Shown here: one piece after another, positions 1-12,362 of the stretch
How the letters are laid out: each line of letters begins with the position of its first letter
Numbering within the stretch: the stretch's first letter is position 1
Assembly (NCBI GenBank): GCA_027924585.1
Contig: BSBM01000809.1
Span: forward strand, 7,411,001-7,475,000
DNA: 64,000 nucleotides
Direction of reading: 5' to 3'
Source: Larix kaempferi
Taxonomy: Eukaryota > Streptophyta > Pinopsida > Pinales > Pinaceae
Notes under the pieces: model-generated
Databases searched by the model: none
What the model was told of the DNA's origin: nothing
What the model saw: only the letters and a program-made list of their open reading frames with translations
Translations under genes and position numbers: made by a program

Positions 1-438
1 GAGTTTTGGCAGTGTTGTGTGACTGATTAAGTGGGCTAGTAGAGCCATTAACATGCACCATTGTAAAGTAGACTGAAATTTGGAATCAACAAAAAATCAT
101 TGCAAATTGCTACCTGGGTTGTAAAATCTAGCTAATGCAAAACACCTTCAGTTTTCAAGTGCCAATCCCACAGGATGAATTAAATAACATTACTAGTCTC
201 CTTGCTAATTTGTTGAGGAAAAATGGCAGCTCTGATTTTTAAATAGGGGCCCCTATAATTTTATTTTGATGTCCCTTATAATGAAGTGATTTAATAACCT
301 TCAACTGTCAATAGGTGTATAAGAATTATTCAATAATCCCTATGACAACTAAAGTGTTGTCATTTTTTTTGGTGGTGGTGTTCCTCTCACATATGATTGA
401 ATGTTCCTGAACATATTTGTTTTCAAACATTCAACGAC
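1..438. other. Left flank, no gene recognised
   Basis: This AT-rich stretch has no reading frame or repeat signature that I can assign. It lies left of the decayed Ty3 element that starts near 439 and is probably the sequence that element inserted into. The bases just before 439 and just after 13878 agree at only about three of five positions, so the target duplication is not confirmed. Confidence 0.4.
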
Positions 439-1960
439 TATTGGCTCTATTTATGTTCTTTAAGTTCACTTGATAGACCTAGGTTCTGTGCAGTTCAAGG
501 AACTAACAAAACCCATTTTCACTGGCCCTTTCGGAAATAGTCTGTGAGCAGACTGAGGTCTCACCCGAGGCGAAGTTAATGGGGAGGTTGTGGAATCAAG
601 TTTCCACAAACAGGTGATGCACGCTTCAATGGAATGGGAGACTGCGCGAAGTTCACCTTCTTTGCGGTTAACACTTATATAATAGTGCATCCAAGGACTG
701 TGCGGCTCAGAATGACTCTTCGACAATGGGACAACGCAACTGAAACTGTGCTCCCTCTTCGGTACTTAACCAACTTCAATAGATTTTACCTAGTGTAATT
801 TATGCATTCAACAACATACTAGACTACGAGCCTCACAAATTTATACAATGTGACAAACTACAGTGTAACTATGCACTTCTGGTGTTGCAATCAGGGAATC
901 GCACTCTACAGACTTCGCTAGCTAAGTGTTTACCCGATTAACTTATGCATTCATCTGACTTCAAAATACTTGTTCATTCAACATTAATTCACTTATGTCG
1001 ATACTTAACATATTATTCCCATCCTTATCCTTATCGCGAACACATATAAAAGCAAGAACACATGAACTCATAAACAAGATCTTAACCATTCAACATAAGC
1101 AAATACACAGATGCAAAACATAATCAATCACATAACACAGAATTTAATGTGGTTCACCCCCATGATGGAAGCTATGTACATAGGAACTGTTTTTATATTA
1201 TCTATGGGAAGGGTACAACGGTTCTAGTCTATGCACTTAGCTGCAGACTCTCTTCTCTCTCAGTAAGTCTCTGCGCACGCAGCTGTAGAGCTTTTTACAA
1301 TCTTCTCTCAACAGAGATTACTCTTCAACAATAATCAACTATTCACTATTAAAGATTAACCCTTTCCCTTAGAAAATATGCCCTTTTATAGGTCGTTCCC
1401 TTAGGTCACGTTTATTACAATGCATAGGACAAAAACACTAAGGTTTCTCAAAACTGGTGTGGCTTCCCACCACCCTGACTATCACAATCGATAGCTTTCT
1501 TCACTCGCTTCAGGCCGAATTTTAGGGCCACTCATGGCTCACATGCTCCACTGATAGCCGCAGTCATCACAAAAACGGTTACAACCCCATCGTGGCCTGT
1601 CACTTTCCACCCCTTTGGCCTGCCTGTCCCCATCAACTTAGTAGCTTAGCCTCTAACGGTTTTCCGCCACTCTCTTTGATAGGTCACTTTCATTTGCCTT
1701 TACGCCGCTCCTTATCCACTATCGGGAATCCTGGAGTCGCTTTACTCAAAATAGGTCGCTTCCACAGCTCCACCTTCCCTTATACTCTTTACCCAAAATA
1801 GTTGCTGCGTTGGCAATGCGCATCAACATTTCGCATCTATGACTACGCAATCCATACTGCGCACTCTCCAAAACTGTGCCATCTGACTTGGCAGTCTGAA
1901 CTGTGCACTTTCCAAAATTGTACTTCTTCGAAAGTGTGCCAACTTGGGCCATGCCCACCA
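439..1960 (-). repeat. 3' LTR of the Tat/Athila-type element
   Basis: This matches the repeat at 12363-13878 along its whole length, with many substitutions and small indels. The left terminus reads TATTGG where the other copy has TGTTGG, and the right terminus is near CCCACCA where the other copy reads CCCAACA. Because the element lies on the minus strand, this copy is the downstream LTR. A clear polypurine tract next to it was not found. Boundaries are good to a few bases. Confidence 0.85.
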
Positions 1961-1972
1961 GGCCCATAACAC

Positions 1973-4862
1973 TTACTTGTGGATCATACCCGATCCAGCT
2001 TTGCCGACCGAATTCTGTTGTGCTTCTTCGGCGGGACTTAGCTTGGCAGTGAAGTTGTGCAAAGTAACGGTGAGTTCCGCAACCGTTTCCTTTGCCTTGT
2101 TCTCAAATTCCTTAATTGTCTCCAGCATCGCCTGTGACACCTGCTCCTGGGCTTCTTCTTTTAGTGTTCCCTCCATAGTTTGAAGTTCTACAAACTTTTC
2201 ATCAACCTGCTACATTAGAGCGAGTCCTTCCTCCTCACTCGGCTCCAATCTTGCAGAAGCAGCAACCTCTTTTTCCCTTAACACTAGCAGATCTTTTTGC
2301 AGCTCTTATGCCTCGTTGAATTTTTGCATCGTTTTCCTTGATGGAAAAGTCTTCATCTCTACGTTTGCGGCCTCTAGTTGTTGTTTCCTTTGTTGTAGGT
2401 CGCCTTTCACCTGCTGAAGGGTTGGATCCTCATTCAGTCAAACCAACACTATATTTGCTTCCTCTAGAAAACTTTGACACTTCGCCACCTTGGTCGAAAT
2501 GCGGTCTAAAGTGGCTCTTACCTCTTCAGTTGAAGTTGCGCATTTATCCGGTGGGGTACTAGGTCATCGAGCCTCTAAGTCTGCGATCTTTCCTTTGTAG
2601 GAAATCTCCATTTCCATCGTAATGGATTCGACTTTGTCCCCAATCTTGAGTATTGTGTCTTCAACATTTGATTCTTCTTCACACTTTTCGATCTTGGCGC
2701 ACACCATTGATACTATTTGTTTGAGTGTGCAATTACTTTCTTGAGCCTTGGATAATTCCCTGGTGTTCCACGGTGATTCCTGTTTCATCTTGTCGAGGTT
2801 TTCCTGCAACTGGACATTCTGATCATATGAGGAGATGCCTCTTTCATGAATTTCCTCTACAATCTGCATGTGCAAATTGTTGAAGTCCTCTATTGGTAAT
2901 GACCCAATGGTGATGTCAAAATGTTCCAATTTCTTTGCTACTTTGGTTACCTAATCATTTGGAAAAATGAGGTGCGCAGGTTCAATATGCGCCACCCGAG
3001 GGTGCACACTCAAAGTAGGGGATTGCCTTTTCTTCCAGCTTGAGCCACCTGTCTTTCCTTCTGAGTCTGATTCTCGGATCGGGTCCTGCTTCACCTCTCC
3101 AATATTTTCAACCATTTTTTTTATTGACTCGAGAGTTTGCAGGAGGCTTACTTGCATCTCCTCCTATTTGGCTTCCCTCTCAGCGCGCGTTTCTTCCCAT
3201 ATTTCTTGTACTTTTGTCGCAATGGTATCACAATCGTCTACGTGTAGCATTGGCTACAATTTGGGCCTAACAGCCTTGCGCTTCTTATGCTGTTCTATTC
3301 CCGATGAAGGGCTCGTAGTTGCTTTTCTCTTCTCTCTCACCTGGCCTTCCGACTTGTCCTGCGCAGCTCCTTTTGCTTGCTCAATAGGTGTGGCTTTGAT
3401 TTCTTCCTTATCCTCATCTTTGTTTTCTTCGGAACTGGACTTAACCTCATCCAGCTGGTCCACCTTCTAATCTGTGGGCCATTCTTCCATCATCTGTTCT
3501 ACTTTATCAGCATCCATATGATAGGAGCCTGGATACCATAGCTCGTTCTCTGTATCAAGCCTTGGCTGAATGTACGTTCTATGCATAACGGCCATGAATA
3601 TCAACTTCCCGTTGCATGCATTTGTTAGCTTCTGTGAGATTCACGGTGTTCGTCAAATCGTATCACAGAGTTGCTCATAATATGTATAAAACAACTCATT
3701 GATTTGTTGTTGCCTGGATGGCTTCGTGTTTTCCCATAAGTTAGTGAAGTGTGTTCCCCGAAATTCCCCTGAGAACACTGGAACACCTTGGTATCTAGTC
3801 GGCTCTTTCCACCCAACGAAGGCAATTAACACTAATAACATGATGTAATGGAACGAAGTTCCCTTGTCCTGAGTTTCTTGGAAATCATCTAAAAACTTGT
3901 TCAGTAGGTACTGTGCCCAGTTGTAAGTGGTGTTGTTCTTCGTTTGATATGCGAGGAGCATTGCTTCATCCGGCACCTCTGTTGGTCTGTGTTTGCGCAG
4001 TATCTTCCCTGCGAGCAATTGAACTATGAAGCATGTAGCTTCATCATTGGTATTGGTTGTAGGGAAGCCACATTTTCCCCTGATCATGCCAAATTCTTCT
4101 GTTATTTTGGAGGCGATTTCTTTGTCTTTCCCCTTTCCTACAAATGCTTTTGCAGGATCTTTGCCTCTTATTAATCATTGTGATGTAATATATCATATCA
4201 ATATTTATATCCATTTTTCTATCCAACCATAGGTATCCCGAGTGTATACAGGAAAGCAATGTGCGCACTACTGCTTTAAGTTCTGAGCTCCTATCGAAAT
4301 GCAGGATGTGTAGTAGGTTAAGCAACCCAGATGGTTCAATCCCTTTGAGACAATCCTGCATGAATATAGTTTCTATGCCGGATTGGTCATCAACCTGGTG
4401 ACGCATATATTGGTCTGGTTGAAGCTGTTTGTACTTCTTTGGCTTGGACTGACCTCCTTCGAACAAGTCATGATCTTTGAACTTGCAGTCTTCTAATTTC
4501 CCTAGAAGGTCTCCTACAACCCTCACCTGACTAGATATGGGCGGTAGAGGAATCTCATAAACAACATTTTTCTCAAGGTTGACAACTAGGGCATCATCTC
4601 ACCTAGGTGGGATGTATTCATGCACGAGATGGATGGGTCGCTCTTGAGTTGTGACTGGTGTCTGTGGCTTTGTTTCCTTCATCTCTTCCTGCCCTATAGT
4701 TGGATGATTATCTTTCTTCATCTCTGCGGCCTGTCTTGTAGAGCTTTGGGATGAGGTGGCCTGCTCCACTGTAGGTTTCTTGGCTGGTGCCGACATTACT
4801 CCTTGTATACCCAACTTCCTAAATATTTTCAGCACTTCGTCAATGGTAATTGGTTCCCTCAT
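1973..4862 (-). pseudogene. Extra 3' ORF after integrase, coiled-coil C-terminus
   Basis: From an ATG at 4862 a broken frame runs almost to the 3' LTR, about 2.9 kb or some 950 codons. The first pieces (4862-4599 and 4526-4044) share one frame and are split by a TGA; a frameshift near 4100 leads to 4087-3653. The order is a Gln/Lys/Thr-rich head, a globular middle (LLAGKILRKHRPTEVPDEA, then KYNWAQ-like YNWAQYLLNKFLDDF), a basic cluster HKKRKAVRPK that could be a nuclear signal, and then Glu/Lys-rich coiled-coil sequence at 2929-2564 and 2176-1973. No envelope-like membrane segment is seen. Tat/Athila elements often carry an extra ORF here, usually of unknown role. Confidence 0.6.
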
Positions 4863-5779
4863 GCACTTACAGAGTGCTCGACTCTCTAGCTGTTAACGCT
4901 CTGGACTCTCTTGCAAACACGATAGTCAAATCACGGTAAAATCTCATAAGTCCCTAGCTAATGAGTATTTATAGGTGGTACTAGATGGGAACGTGTTGAT
5001 TAACCATTACTAGTTCATTCAATGGCATATCCTTCGACCAGATTTCCCCTGAGATCTCAGTCACTTCCACCAATGATTATCTCTGCTCGAGTGATGTTTC
5101 TTTAAATGTTGAACGCTGCTGGTGCAACCAGGATGTTTAATTGGTTAAATCATCCCTTAACTGCTAATCCTGCTGGCCGAATCTCGGTGAGGTCACGATC
5201 ACTTCGAATTTTATTATTCTCGAATGGCTAGATTTTCCTTTAATGCTTGATTTTATCAGTGCCTCCATTTCGGATAACGGCTCACTAACCGGCCAACATT
5301 TGTCACGGTTATCTTTTTTCATCGTGATGCACTGGCGGTTCTGCCAAAGGATTCTTGCGGTTCTCTTGCGCACGTGTGTTTCTTAGTTTTTAACTTTGCA
5401 GTTGTGCTTCCACCTCATACCTCGTATTGCAGCTTCTCATACTTCACAGTTTTCCTATTCCATTTGATATGTGCAGCTACATTTTGAGCTTCGCAACTGT
5501 GCGGTGTTACTTTTTTTTTTCATATTTGTGCATCTTCATTTCACTAGTGCTACATAGTTGATGCATCCTTCCATCAACTTCGCTTATCGAACCAAAAGTG
5601 TGTAAAGACTCTTCCCAATTTCTAGTGCCCAATTTCAACTGTACTTGACACTTAGAATTTTATTCTCTTCTAATCACTAAGGGTTCTTCTAAGTAGGACT
5701 ATCCCTATAGTTTTTTAGTCTACTTCCATTGTCTCCGGCTAATGTGGCTAACTGAGTTGTGCCACTGTTAGTAACATGC
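4863..5779 (-). other. Spacer between integrase and 3' ORF
   Basis: The last recognisable integrase codons fade out near 5700 (LGPYNVLHVTNSG type sequence). From there to the 3' ORF start near 4862 I see no domain. A poly-T run at 5511-5520 and many stops are present. In intact relatives this stretch may carry a promoter or splice site for the 3' ORF, but nothing here proves that. Confidence 0.4.
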
Positions 5780-7002
5780 AAAACATTATATGGGCCAAGC
5801 CAATGCATTTTAAATTTGCCAGGAAATTTCATGAACTTACTATCATACAGGAGGACAAGGTCACCTATTTAAAAGGACTTGTTATCAATGTGGCGATCAT
5901 GCCATGTTTTTTCTCTATCTCTCTGCACTTGCTGGTGAAAGGCTGCTATGAAGCGATCTTCCTCCAATCCAACCAAGTGTAGAATTATTTCTTCTATTGT
6001 TTCTTCACGTTCCATGCCTGTGAATGCAGCAATACTTAAGCTTGGTACAATGTACTCCATCGGCATCATAGCTTCTTATCCATAGACCAATTAGAAAGGT
6101 GTATGTCTAGTCAGTTTCTTGCAAGTGGTCTTGTATGCCCATAATACGGAAGGTATGCACAGATCCCAATCATCCCTATTTACATTGCATACCTTTGTCA
6201 GCGCATTTTCCAATACCTTGTTGAAAGTTTCAACAGTTCCATTGGATTGACGATGGTACGACTTACTTCTCTAATGGTAGATGTGTAACTCTTCAGTAAG
6301 GGCTTCAATAGTTATGTTCAAAAAGTGAGTCCCTTGATCACTCATTAAAATCTTTGGGCATCCAAATCTGGTAAGGATGTTCTTGAATATGAGTTGCGCG
6401 GCAGTAGCTGCGCTACAGTCCTTTACTAGTTTAGCCTCTACCCATCTGATGAGATAATAAGTCGTGGTGATAATATATATTGCACCAATCCTCTTTCCTG
6501 GTGGGTTAATGGGTCCCACAAAATAAATAGCCCATTTGTCAAATGCTTGTAGTGTCAACTATGGTCTTAACAACATTTCATCTCTTCGTGACGGTTTTCC
6601 TGTTCTCTGATAGACATCACAACTTTGGCAATGCTCCTTTGAATCTTTATGTATTGTAGGACACCATAGCCCTTCTCTTAATATCTTATGCACAATAACT
6701 CTTCTTGTGTAGTGACCTCCAGATGCACCTGAATTTGCGTCAACCAAAATAAATGGCTTCTCATGCTCTAACAAACATCTGTGTAGCACTTCATCTAGTC
6801 CCAACTTGTATAATTGTCCCGCGATGATAGTAAAGTCTGCTGCTCTGACTACCGGCTGCTTCTTCTGCTGCGTAGTGAACTCTGTGGGTGCCAATCCTAT
6901 AGTCAAAATTTCTACAATATCCTTATAATAATAGTCAACTCCTAGGTTCAATCTACCTGGTTTAATAATGGTCTCAAACTTATACTCTTGAATGAGTAAC
7001 AA
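5780..7002 (-). pseudogene. Integrase, decayed
   Basis: The zinc-binding N-terminal domain is visible near 6720-6590 (GGHYTRRVIVHKIL, then HCQSCDVYQRTGKPSRRDE). The catalytic core follows in 6558-6271, where the first catalytic Asp is replaced: the block reads WAIYFVGPINPPGKR, with Tyr where Asp is expected. The second Asp survives in MSDQGTHFLN. The C-terminal part is recognisable at 6069-5869 (MPMEYIVPSLSIAAFTG, then RDREKTWHDRHI). Stops lie between these blocks. The loss of the first Asp alone would abolish DNA joining. Confidence 0.85.
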
Positions 7003-8255
7003 TCATCTACAAATTCTCCCCCCTAACACTGTTTTATTGACCAGATACTTTAAAGAGGACTGGTCAGTAAACATTGAGAAGTGCACACCTAGCAAATAGT
7101 TCCTAAATTTCTGTAGTGCATACACCATAGATAGGCCCTCTCTTTCTATCGTGGTGTAATTCTTTTCAGTTGATGAGAGCTTCGTGCTCGAAAATGCAAT
7201 GGGATGGTCAATGCCTCCCTCTCCTGGTTCTGCTAGCACCACACCAAGTGCAATGGAAAAAGCATCAACGTGTACAGAGAATTGCTTGTCCCAATCCGGA
7301 AAGAAAAGGATAGGCGCAATTACCATTTTCTCCTTTAGTGTGTCTAAGCCTTGCTCACATTCTGCATTCCATATGAATTGCGCTTCTTTCTTCAACAACT
7401 TCTCCATTGGCACGGTTATCTGCGCATAACCCTTGATAAATTTTCTATAGTATCGTGTATGTCCCAACGTGGTGCGAAGTTGTTTTACTGAATTCGATGC
7501 TAGCAAGTTCACAATAATTGCGATCTTCGCACGATCAACCATCAAACCCTATTTACAGATAATGTGTCTCAGAAGTATACCATAGGGTACACAAAAAATA
7601 CATTTCTTCAAATTCAAAGAAATTTGATGTTTCCTGCACTTAGCTAACATCATTCTTAGGTTTTCCTAGTGGTTCTTCAATAAACCAAAGGTAGTCCAAT
7701 AATTGAAATAGACTTCTAAGAAATTATGGATAAAGTCCTTGAATGTAGCTACAACAACTTTGGAAAATATGGCAGGTGCATTCTTCAACCCAAATTGCAT
7801 AAGTGTATACTTATATGAGCCCCATTCAGTAGAAAAAGTGGTCTTATTCCTGTCTACTGAATCTATTCTAATCTAATGGTATCTAGAAATTCATCAGTGA
7901 ATGAGTAGGCCTCATTTCCTCCAACATTATCTAGTACCTCATCTGTAAATGGAGTAGGAAATGGGTCATGTAGCGAAGCATCATTCAACTTCCTTAGATC
8001 TACGTAGACTCTTATTTCTTATTTTGTCTTCTTATCCTAGATAACCATAGGCCTTATGCACTTGGATTCTTCCACTGGCTCAATGATCCCTGCATCAAGC
8101 ATTTTTTCAATCTCTGCCTTGACTCTTTCTTTATATCTGGGATTCATTCTATAAGGCCTCTGCTTAATGGGCTTCGCACCTAGCTTGAGAGGTATCTTCA
8201 TGACCCCCAAGTCACCCAAAATGCCTTTCATTTCAGCAACCTTTGTCGGAAACAA
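7003..8255 (-). pseudogene. pol: Reverse transcriptase-RNase H, decayed
   Basis: The RT start is clear at 8255-8037: RPYRMNPRYKERVKAEIEKM, then the DAGIIEPV block. The catalytic YxDD box near 7700 reads YFNYW, so both catalytic aspartates are gone. RT thumb/connection sequence at 7545-7400 leads to RNase H at about 7330-7060 (SVHVDAFSIALGVVLAE, YTTIEREGLSMVYALQKF, FTDQSSLKYL), whose aspartates and glutamate remain visible. Several stops and shifts lie between 8037 and 7545. The domain order and the single RNase H fit Athila/Tat-type Pol. Confidence 0.85.
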
Positions 8256-8285
8256 ATCCTGATACTCATGTAGAGGGTCTGCGAT

Positions 8286-8564
8286 CTACGCGACCGTTTC
8301 ATCATCCCAATAATCTCCAATGGATGTGAACTTCGGCTCTTCACTTGTTCCAATGTTCACTTTCTTTTTCTTGACAGGTCTGAACATATCTGGAATTTCT
8401 AGTGGAGGTCCCTCTAGATCACGTGCTCCTTCGGATTCAGGTATATTGATGTTGTGCAAATCCTCCTCGTCGCTCTCCTCTGCATCTTCTTCTTCATCTA
8501 AGGAGAGATTGTAACATTCGAGGGCATGTTCTATTCCTCTTGCCCATTCTGGTTGTAGGTTCAC
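8286..8564 (-). pseudogene. Acidic linker between protease and RT
   Basis: This 92-codon stretch is rich in Glu and Asp and then has a KKKK cluster (PVKKKKVN). It lies between protease and reverse transcriptase in the decayed Pol frame. Long low-complexity linkers at this place are known in Tat-type elements. I see no catalytic motif, and the rest of 8565-9190 adds only broken linker sequence. Confidence 0.45.
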
Positions 8565-9192
8565 AGGAAGCCTTTACATCTTCAAATATCCTGTCTTTAA
8601 TGGCCTCTAATGCCTCGTTTGTACTTGGGAATTCTTCTTTGAATATCCTTTCTTTAATAATCTGCAAAGCTTCATTTATGCTTGAAGATTAATCTTCAAA
8701 ACTGAAAGTTCTCTGGAAGTTTACAGTCATGATAAACCAATCTATTGTTTCTATGCAGAGTTCGGCATCTATGTACCAATTCTTTGGAATCTGCTCCAAT
8801 GTGTGCACAAGACGATGAACCCATTCTGTCTATGGTATGTTTATCCATGCTTGTGAACAAGTCTCTATGTGATCCCTTGGATTTGTTTGTCCATTATACT
8901 TTTCCATTGTCAGTGCCATTTTCTCTGTGAATCTGATTTACATCATGTTCCTGCACTGTTCTCATGTGGTCAAAGTCTTCTTATGCACGGCCCACCATCT
9001 GGAAGGTGTAGAGCACAGTGCTATATCTAATGCTGGTATACAATGTTCCGCTGAAATCGATACAGTATACTCTTGGAAAAAGGTATAGACCTTAGTTAAA
9101 CCATCATAAGTGTGGATTGGACTCACCTCTGTTCCAATCCAGCGCAGTGACTTCATTATCTGCGCACATAGCCTCGCAGATACTTCATGCAT

Positions 9193-9740
9193 TCAACTTT
9201 GCCGATTCTCTAGTCCTGCGTTGGAGTCTGATGCGCTAGAGATATCGCATCGCCAACTCAACATTCCATCCGCTATAGGATTGTTGTAATCGTCTTGATT
9301 CACTATCATATTATAGATGCGATCGAGGTCCTGTGCTCTACTTTCTTCATGTATCAGCTCACTGTATTTTTCTCCTTGTGAAGGGTCCAACGGTGCGATG
9401 ACCCTGTGATCCTTCCCTTTGAATATCATCTTTTTGGTTTTTAGGTTGATGATCGTGAGGTTATCCATCACCCAGTCTATCCCCAATAATGTTGGGTATG
9501 GATTACTATGGTTTGTCATTTTGATAACCTCGAAGTCCGTCGAACTTCTGACTCCATTGATGTCTACAAGTAGGTTTGAAATCCTTCCAAATGGAATAAA
9601 TTTTTGTTAATTAGCTAATCTCAGCTGGATAGGTGATCATGCTAAACTTGGTCTCCCCATCTGTTCCCATGTTTGTTTTCTCAAGACATTCACTTTGGAT
9701 CCTAGATCAAGGATGATCTCATCCATCTCATAATCTCCAA
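9193..9740 (-). pseudogene. Retroelement aspartic protease, decayed
   Basis: Near 9710 the minus strand encodes LDLGSKVNVL, which fits the D(S/L)G active-site motif of retroelement proteases. The C-terminal part follows at 9519-9193 and includes PTLLGIDWVMDN, the usual LG.DW landmark after the flap. Stops separate the two parts. The enzyme would have cut the Gag-Pol polyprotein in the particle. Confidence 0.7.
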
Positions 9741-10299
9741 TCTATGCACTTAGCCTCATTTCTCGGCTTGTTCTATTATGGCTCTTTATTTGATGAACTT
9801 CGCTCTGGGAAGTATTCTAGGAATTAAGCGGTTCATATTGGTCTAGTAAGTGCTGCAAATCCACTAAAGCATCTTCACTTTTAAGCAATTTAATACAGCT
9901 CTGTATGAACTACGCAACAGAAATCCCTGTTTCTGCTGCGGTACTTGTTTGATCATGTGCTGCTGGCATATCCTTTGTATGTGCAGTTTCACTTCGCAAC
10001 GGGACTGTAGGTGTCGCAGGTGCTGGTTCATTGAAGCTCTCTTGTGCTTCTGCGAAGACTTCCTTGTTTCATTCTAGATTGAAAGCAGTTGCTTTCACAG
10101 TTGCTTTTCTGATCCAGACCCCTTCAGCAGGAGTCTGCTTAGCTTAGCGATTCCTAGAAGTTGAAGCTTCTGGTTCTTTATCTCTTCCAGTGGCAACACC
10201 ACTTCATGTCACAGCATTAACTTTTGATCTCTAACTCTTTTCTCTGTTGCGATCATTTGAACATTCGGGTTCGGTGCTTCTTGTTTTCTTTCTTGCATT

Positions 10300-11827
10300 T
10301 TTGCTTGTAGAACTGGGCATGCCTCAATAATATGGTCAAAATATTTACAATAACTACATGTAGTACAATAATTGGTACAATATCTAGATAAGTGACTTGG
10401 CTAGCCACAATTATAGCATATTAGTTGACCTCTAACTCTTCTGTGTCTTGGGCCTTTATTTCTCCCTCTTCCTGGGAATCCACTGCTGCCTCTGTATACG
10501 CCCTGATCATACTGTGCATTCTCATTATGCTGCGGTGTTTCTTCTTAGACTCTATAAACATCATTCTTTCTTTCTATCATTAGCTCATATGCTCGACAGT
10601 TGGAATAATCATGTCCAACTGACTTATAGAAATTGCAATACAAATTCTTGGGTGTTCTCACATATTTTTGTATTAAATAAACATCCTCAAGCCAGTGTCC
10701 TGTTGTTCTACAAATCTCACACCATGGCCCTTACTGCTGATTTAGTGGATTCAATGCTCCACTGCCAAGTTACTCCTAAAATAGAGGGCAACGTTCCTTC
10801 AGGTGTGCCTCTCCCTTGCATCTTGTACACCAGACTTCTTCTCTGGTCTCTTTTCGTTTCTTTATGTCATGTAACTGAATTGTTAGGTTTGCTAGCTGAT
10901 TCTGGATTTGGACCATTCTCATGCTAGTCTCTCCTATTGTTGAAGCTTCTAATTTCATTGCAATCTCTAGGGATTCGGCCTACGAAGCAACCTTTTGTTG
11001 CATCATCGGTAGTCTAATGTGGGGAAACAACACAGTTATGAACCATTCTTTGTGTTGTTACGGTGCGATGTCAAACTGAACTGGCCTAACAATGTTTTAA
11101 ACTTCTGGTCAAATTCCTAGACTGTCTCAGCAGTTTTCTGTTTAATCTCCTTTAATTTTGTTATACATTGTGATTCAGAATTTGGCTTCTTGAACTCTCT
11201 TAATAGGGCAGCCTTAATCTCCACTATATTTCTATTATGTCCCTGAGAATACTTCATAAACCAGTTCAAGGCTCTATCTCTGAATGTAGTGATGAGCTGT
11301 GCTTGCTTAACAACTTCATCCTAGACTTGCTTGACATTCTAGACATCTTCACACAAAAACCAATGTTGCTCAGGGTCCTCTAGACCTGTTCCTTTAAATA
11401 TTGGCAGCTTAATATCATCGATCATTCTCTTTCTAGGTGGTATAGTATTCTACGCAGTAGTCTGAGTGTTGTTAGGGATGTTACTGCGCGGAATGGTCTG
11501 AGTCAGAATGTTCTGGGTACTCACTCCTGCGGTGTTACTAGTATTAGCGCTTTGAGGATTGGGATTATTAACAAATAGAGGATTCTGACTTAACGGATTC
11601 TGTGAAATAGGAGGCGCAGTATTAACGACTGGTGGATTCTGTGTAGTAATGGGATGATAGGTGGCTAATGGAGGTGTTGTCTGGCTATCAGTCTCAACTT
11701 GGAACTCAGTCTCTATGCGGAGACCATGTTCACTAGGGTTCTTCTGGGTTGTATACTTATATATTTTTCCACTTATTAAATTGTGTGTATCTTCATCATA
11801 ATCACTATATGTGTTATTGACCATCAC
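10300..11827 (-). pseudogene. gag: Gag, decayed, with several zinc knuckles
   Basis: The frame opens at 11827 with an Asn/Pro/Thr/Gln-rich stretch of about 125 residues. A capsid-like block follows near 11400-11100 (LPIFKGTGLEDPEQHWFL, then LNWFMKYSQGHNRN), typical of Tat-type gag. From about 10835 down to 10318 come several CCHC knuckles. The first, WCTRCKGEAHLKERC, is complete. Later ones have lost a cysteine: CEICRTTGH ends in Val, and YCNFYKSVGHDYSNC has Tyr for Cys. Multiple in-frame stops mean no full protein can be made. Gag would form the virus-like particle and package the RNA. Confidence 0.75.
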
Positions 11828-11918
11828 AGAATCAAAACAACTATGAATCTTACTGCATTCTTAACACTCCTTTTTCAGCTAAAAGAATTTTGATATATAA
11901 ACTCAGATTGTTGAGGTA

Positions 11919-12332
11919 CTAACCTATGAAACCTTTGAAGAACTCTGCTTCTGCTACGCTATAGGACTTCAACGTGTCCACAACAAACTTTGTCACAAAG
12001 CCCTCTAGAATACTATCAACCCAAAAGTTGATTGCTCGCGAGAGTGGACTATCTACCTCTTTAAGCCTCTGAATAAGCTCTGGGTTCCACTCAGTAGGTG
12101 CTCCTTCATGGAAACAGTTCTTTCGCTCTACGAGTCTTGATAACCACTCATGCAACTTCTTTCCAAAGGTTGTGAAGAAACTTTCATGAATATCTTCCCA
12201 AGAGTATTTGTTTAACCACTCTACGTTAGATAGACGCGGATGTCTATTCTCCTTTTTGGCAAAATCTCTTTCTGTCTTGTCCACTCAGTTCCATATTTCT
12301 GTTTTCTCGGGATTCCAATTTTCGGTGCTCAT
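11919..12332 (-). pseudogene. Extra ORF upstream of gag (ORF1)
   Basis: The first ATG after the primer-binding site is at 12332. Its frame has a TGA about 15 codons in (near 12285), then stays open for 121 codons to 11919. The product is charged and contains a WLNKYSWEDIHESFF segment and no zinc knuckle. Recognisable gag starts only further downstream in another frame, so this is a separate N-terminal module. Some Tat elements of the Ogre group carry an ORF before gag, and this position fits that plan. Its function is unknown. Confidence 0.55.
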
Positions 12333-12343
12333 CACTAGTTCAA

Positions 12344-12360
12344 GCACGACAACGGAACCA
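12344..12360 (-). promoter_or_regulatory. Degenerate primer-binding site, tRNA-Asp type
   Basis: Two bases after the 5' LTR, the minus strand reads TGGTTCCGTTGTCGTG. This resembles the Asp-tRNA site TGGCGCCGTTGCCGGG used by many Athila/Tat elements, with four mismatches. The position is right and the mismatches fit the age of the copy. The tRNA assignment is an inference. Confidence 0.6.
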
Positions 12361-12362
12361 TT

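Noticed and set aside
1973-4862. Envelope-like gene after integrase in the old element
   Set aside because: No signal peptide or membrane segment is seen. The C-terminus is charged coiled coil.
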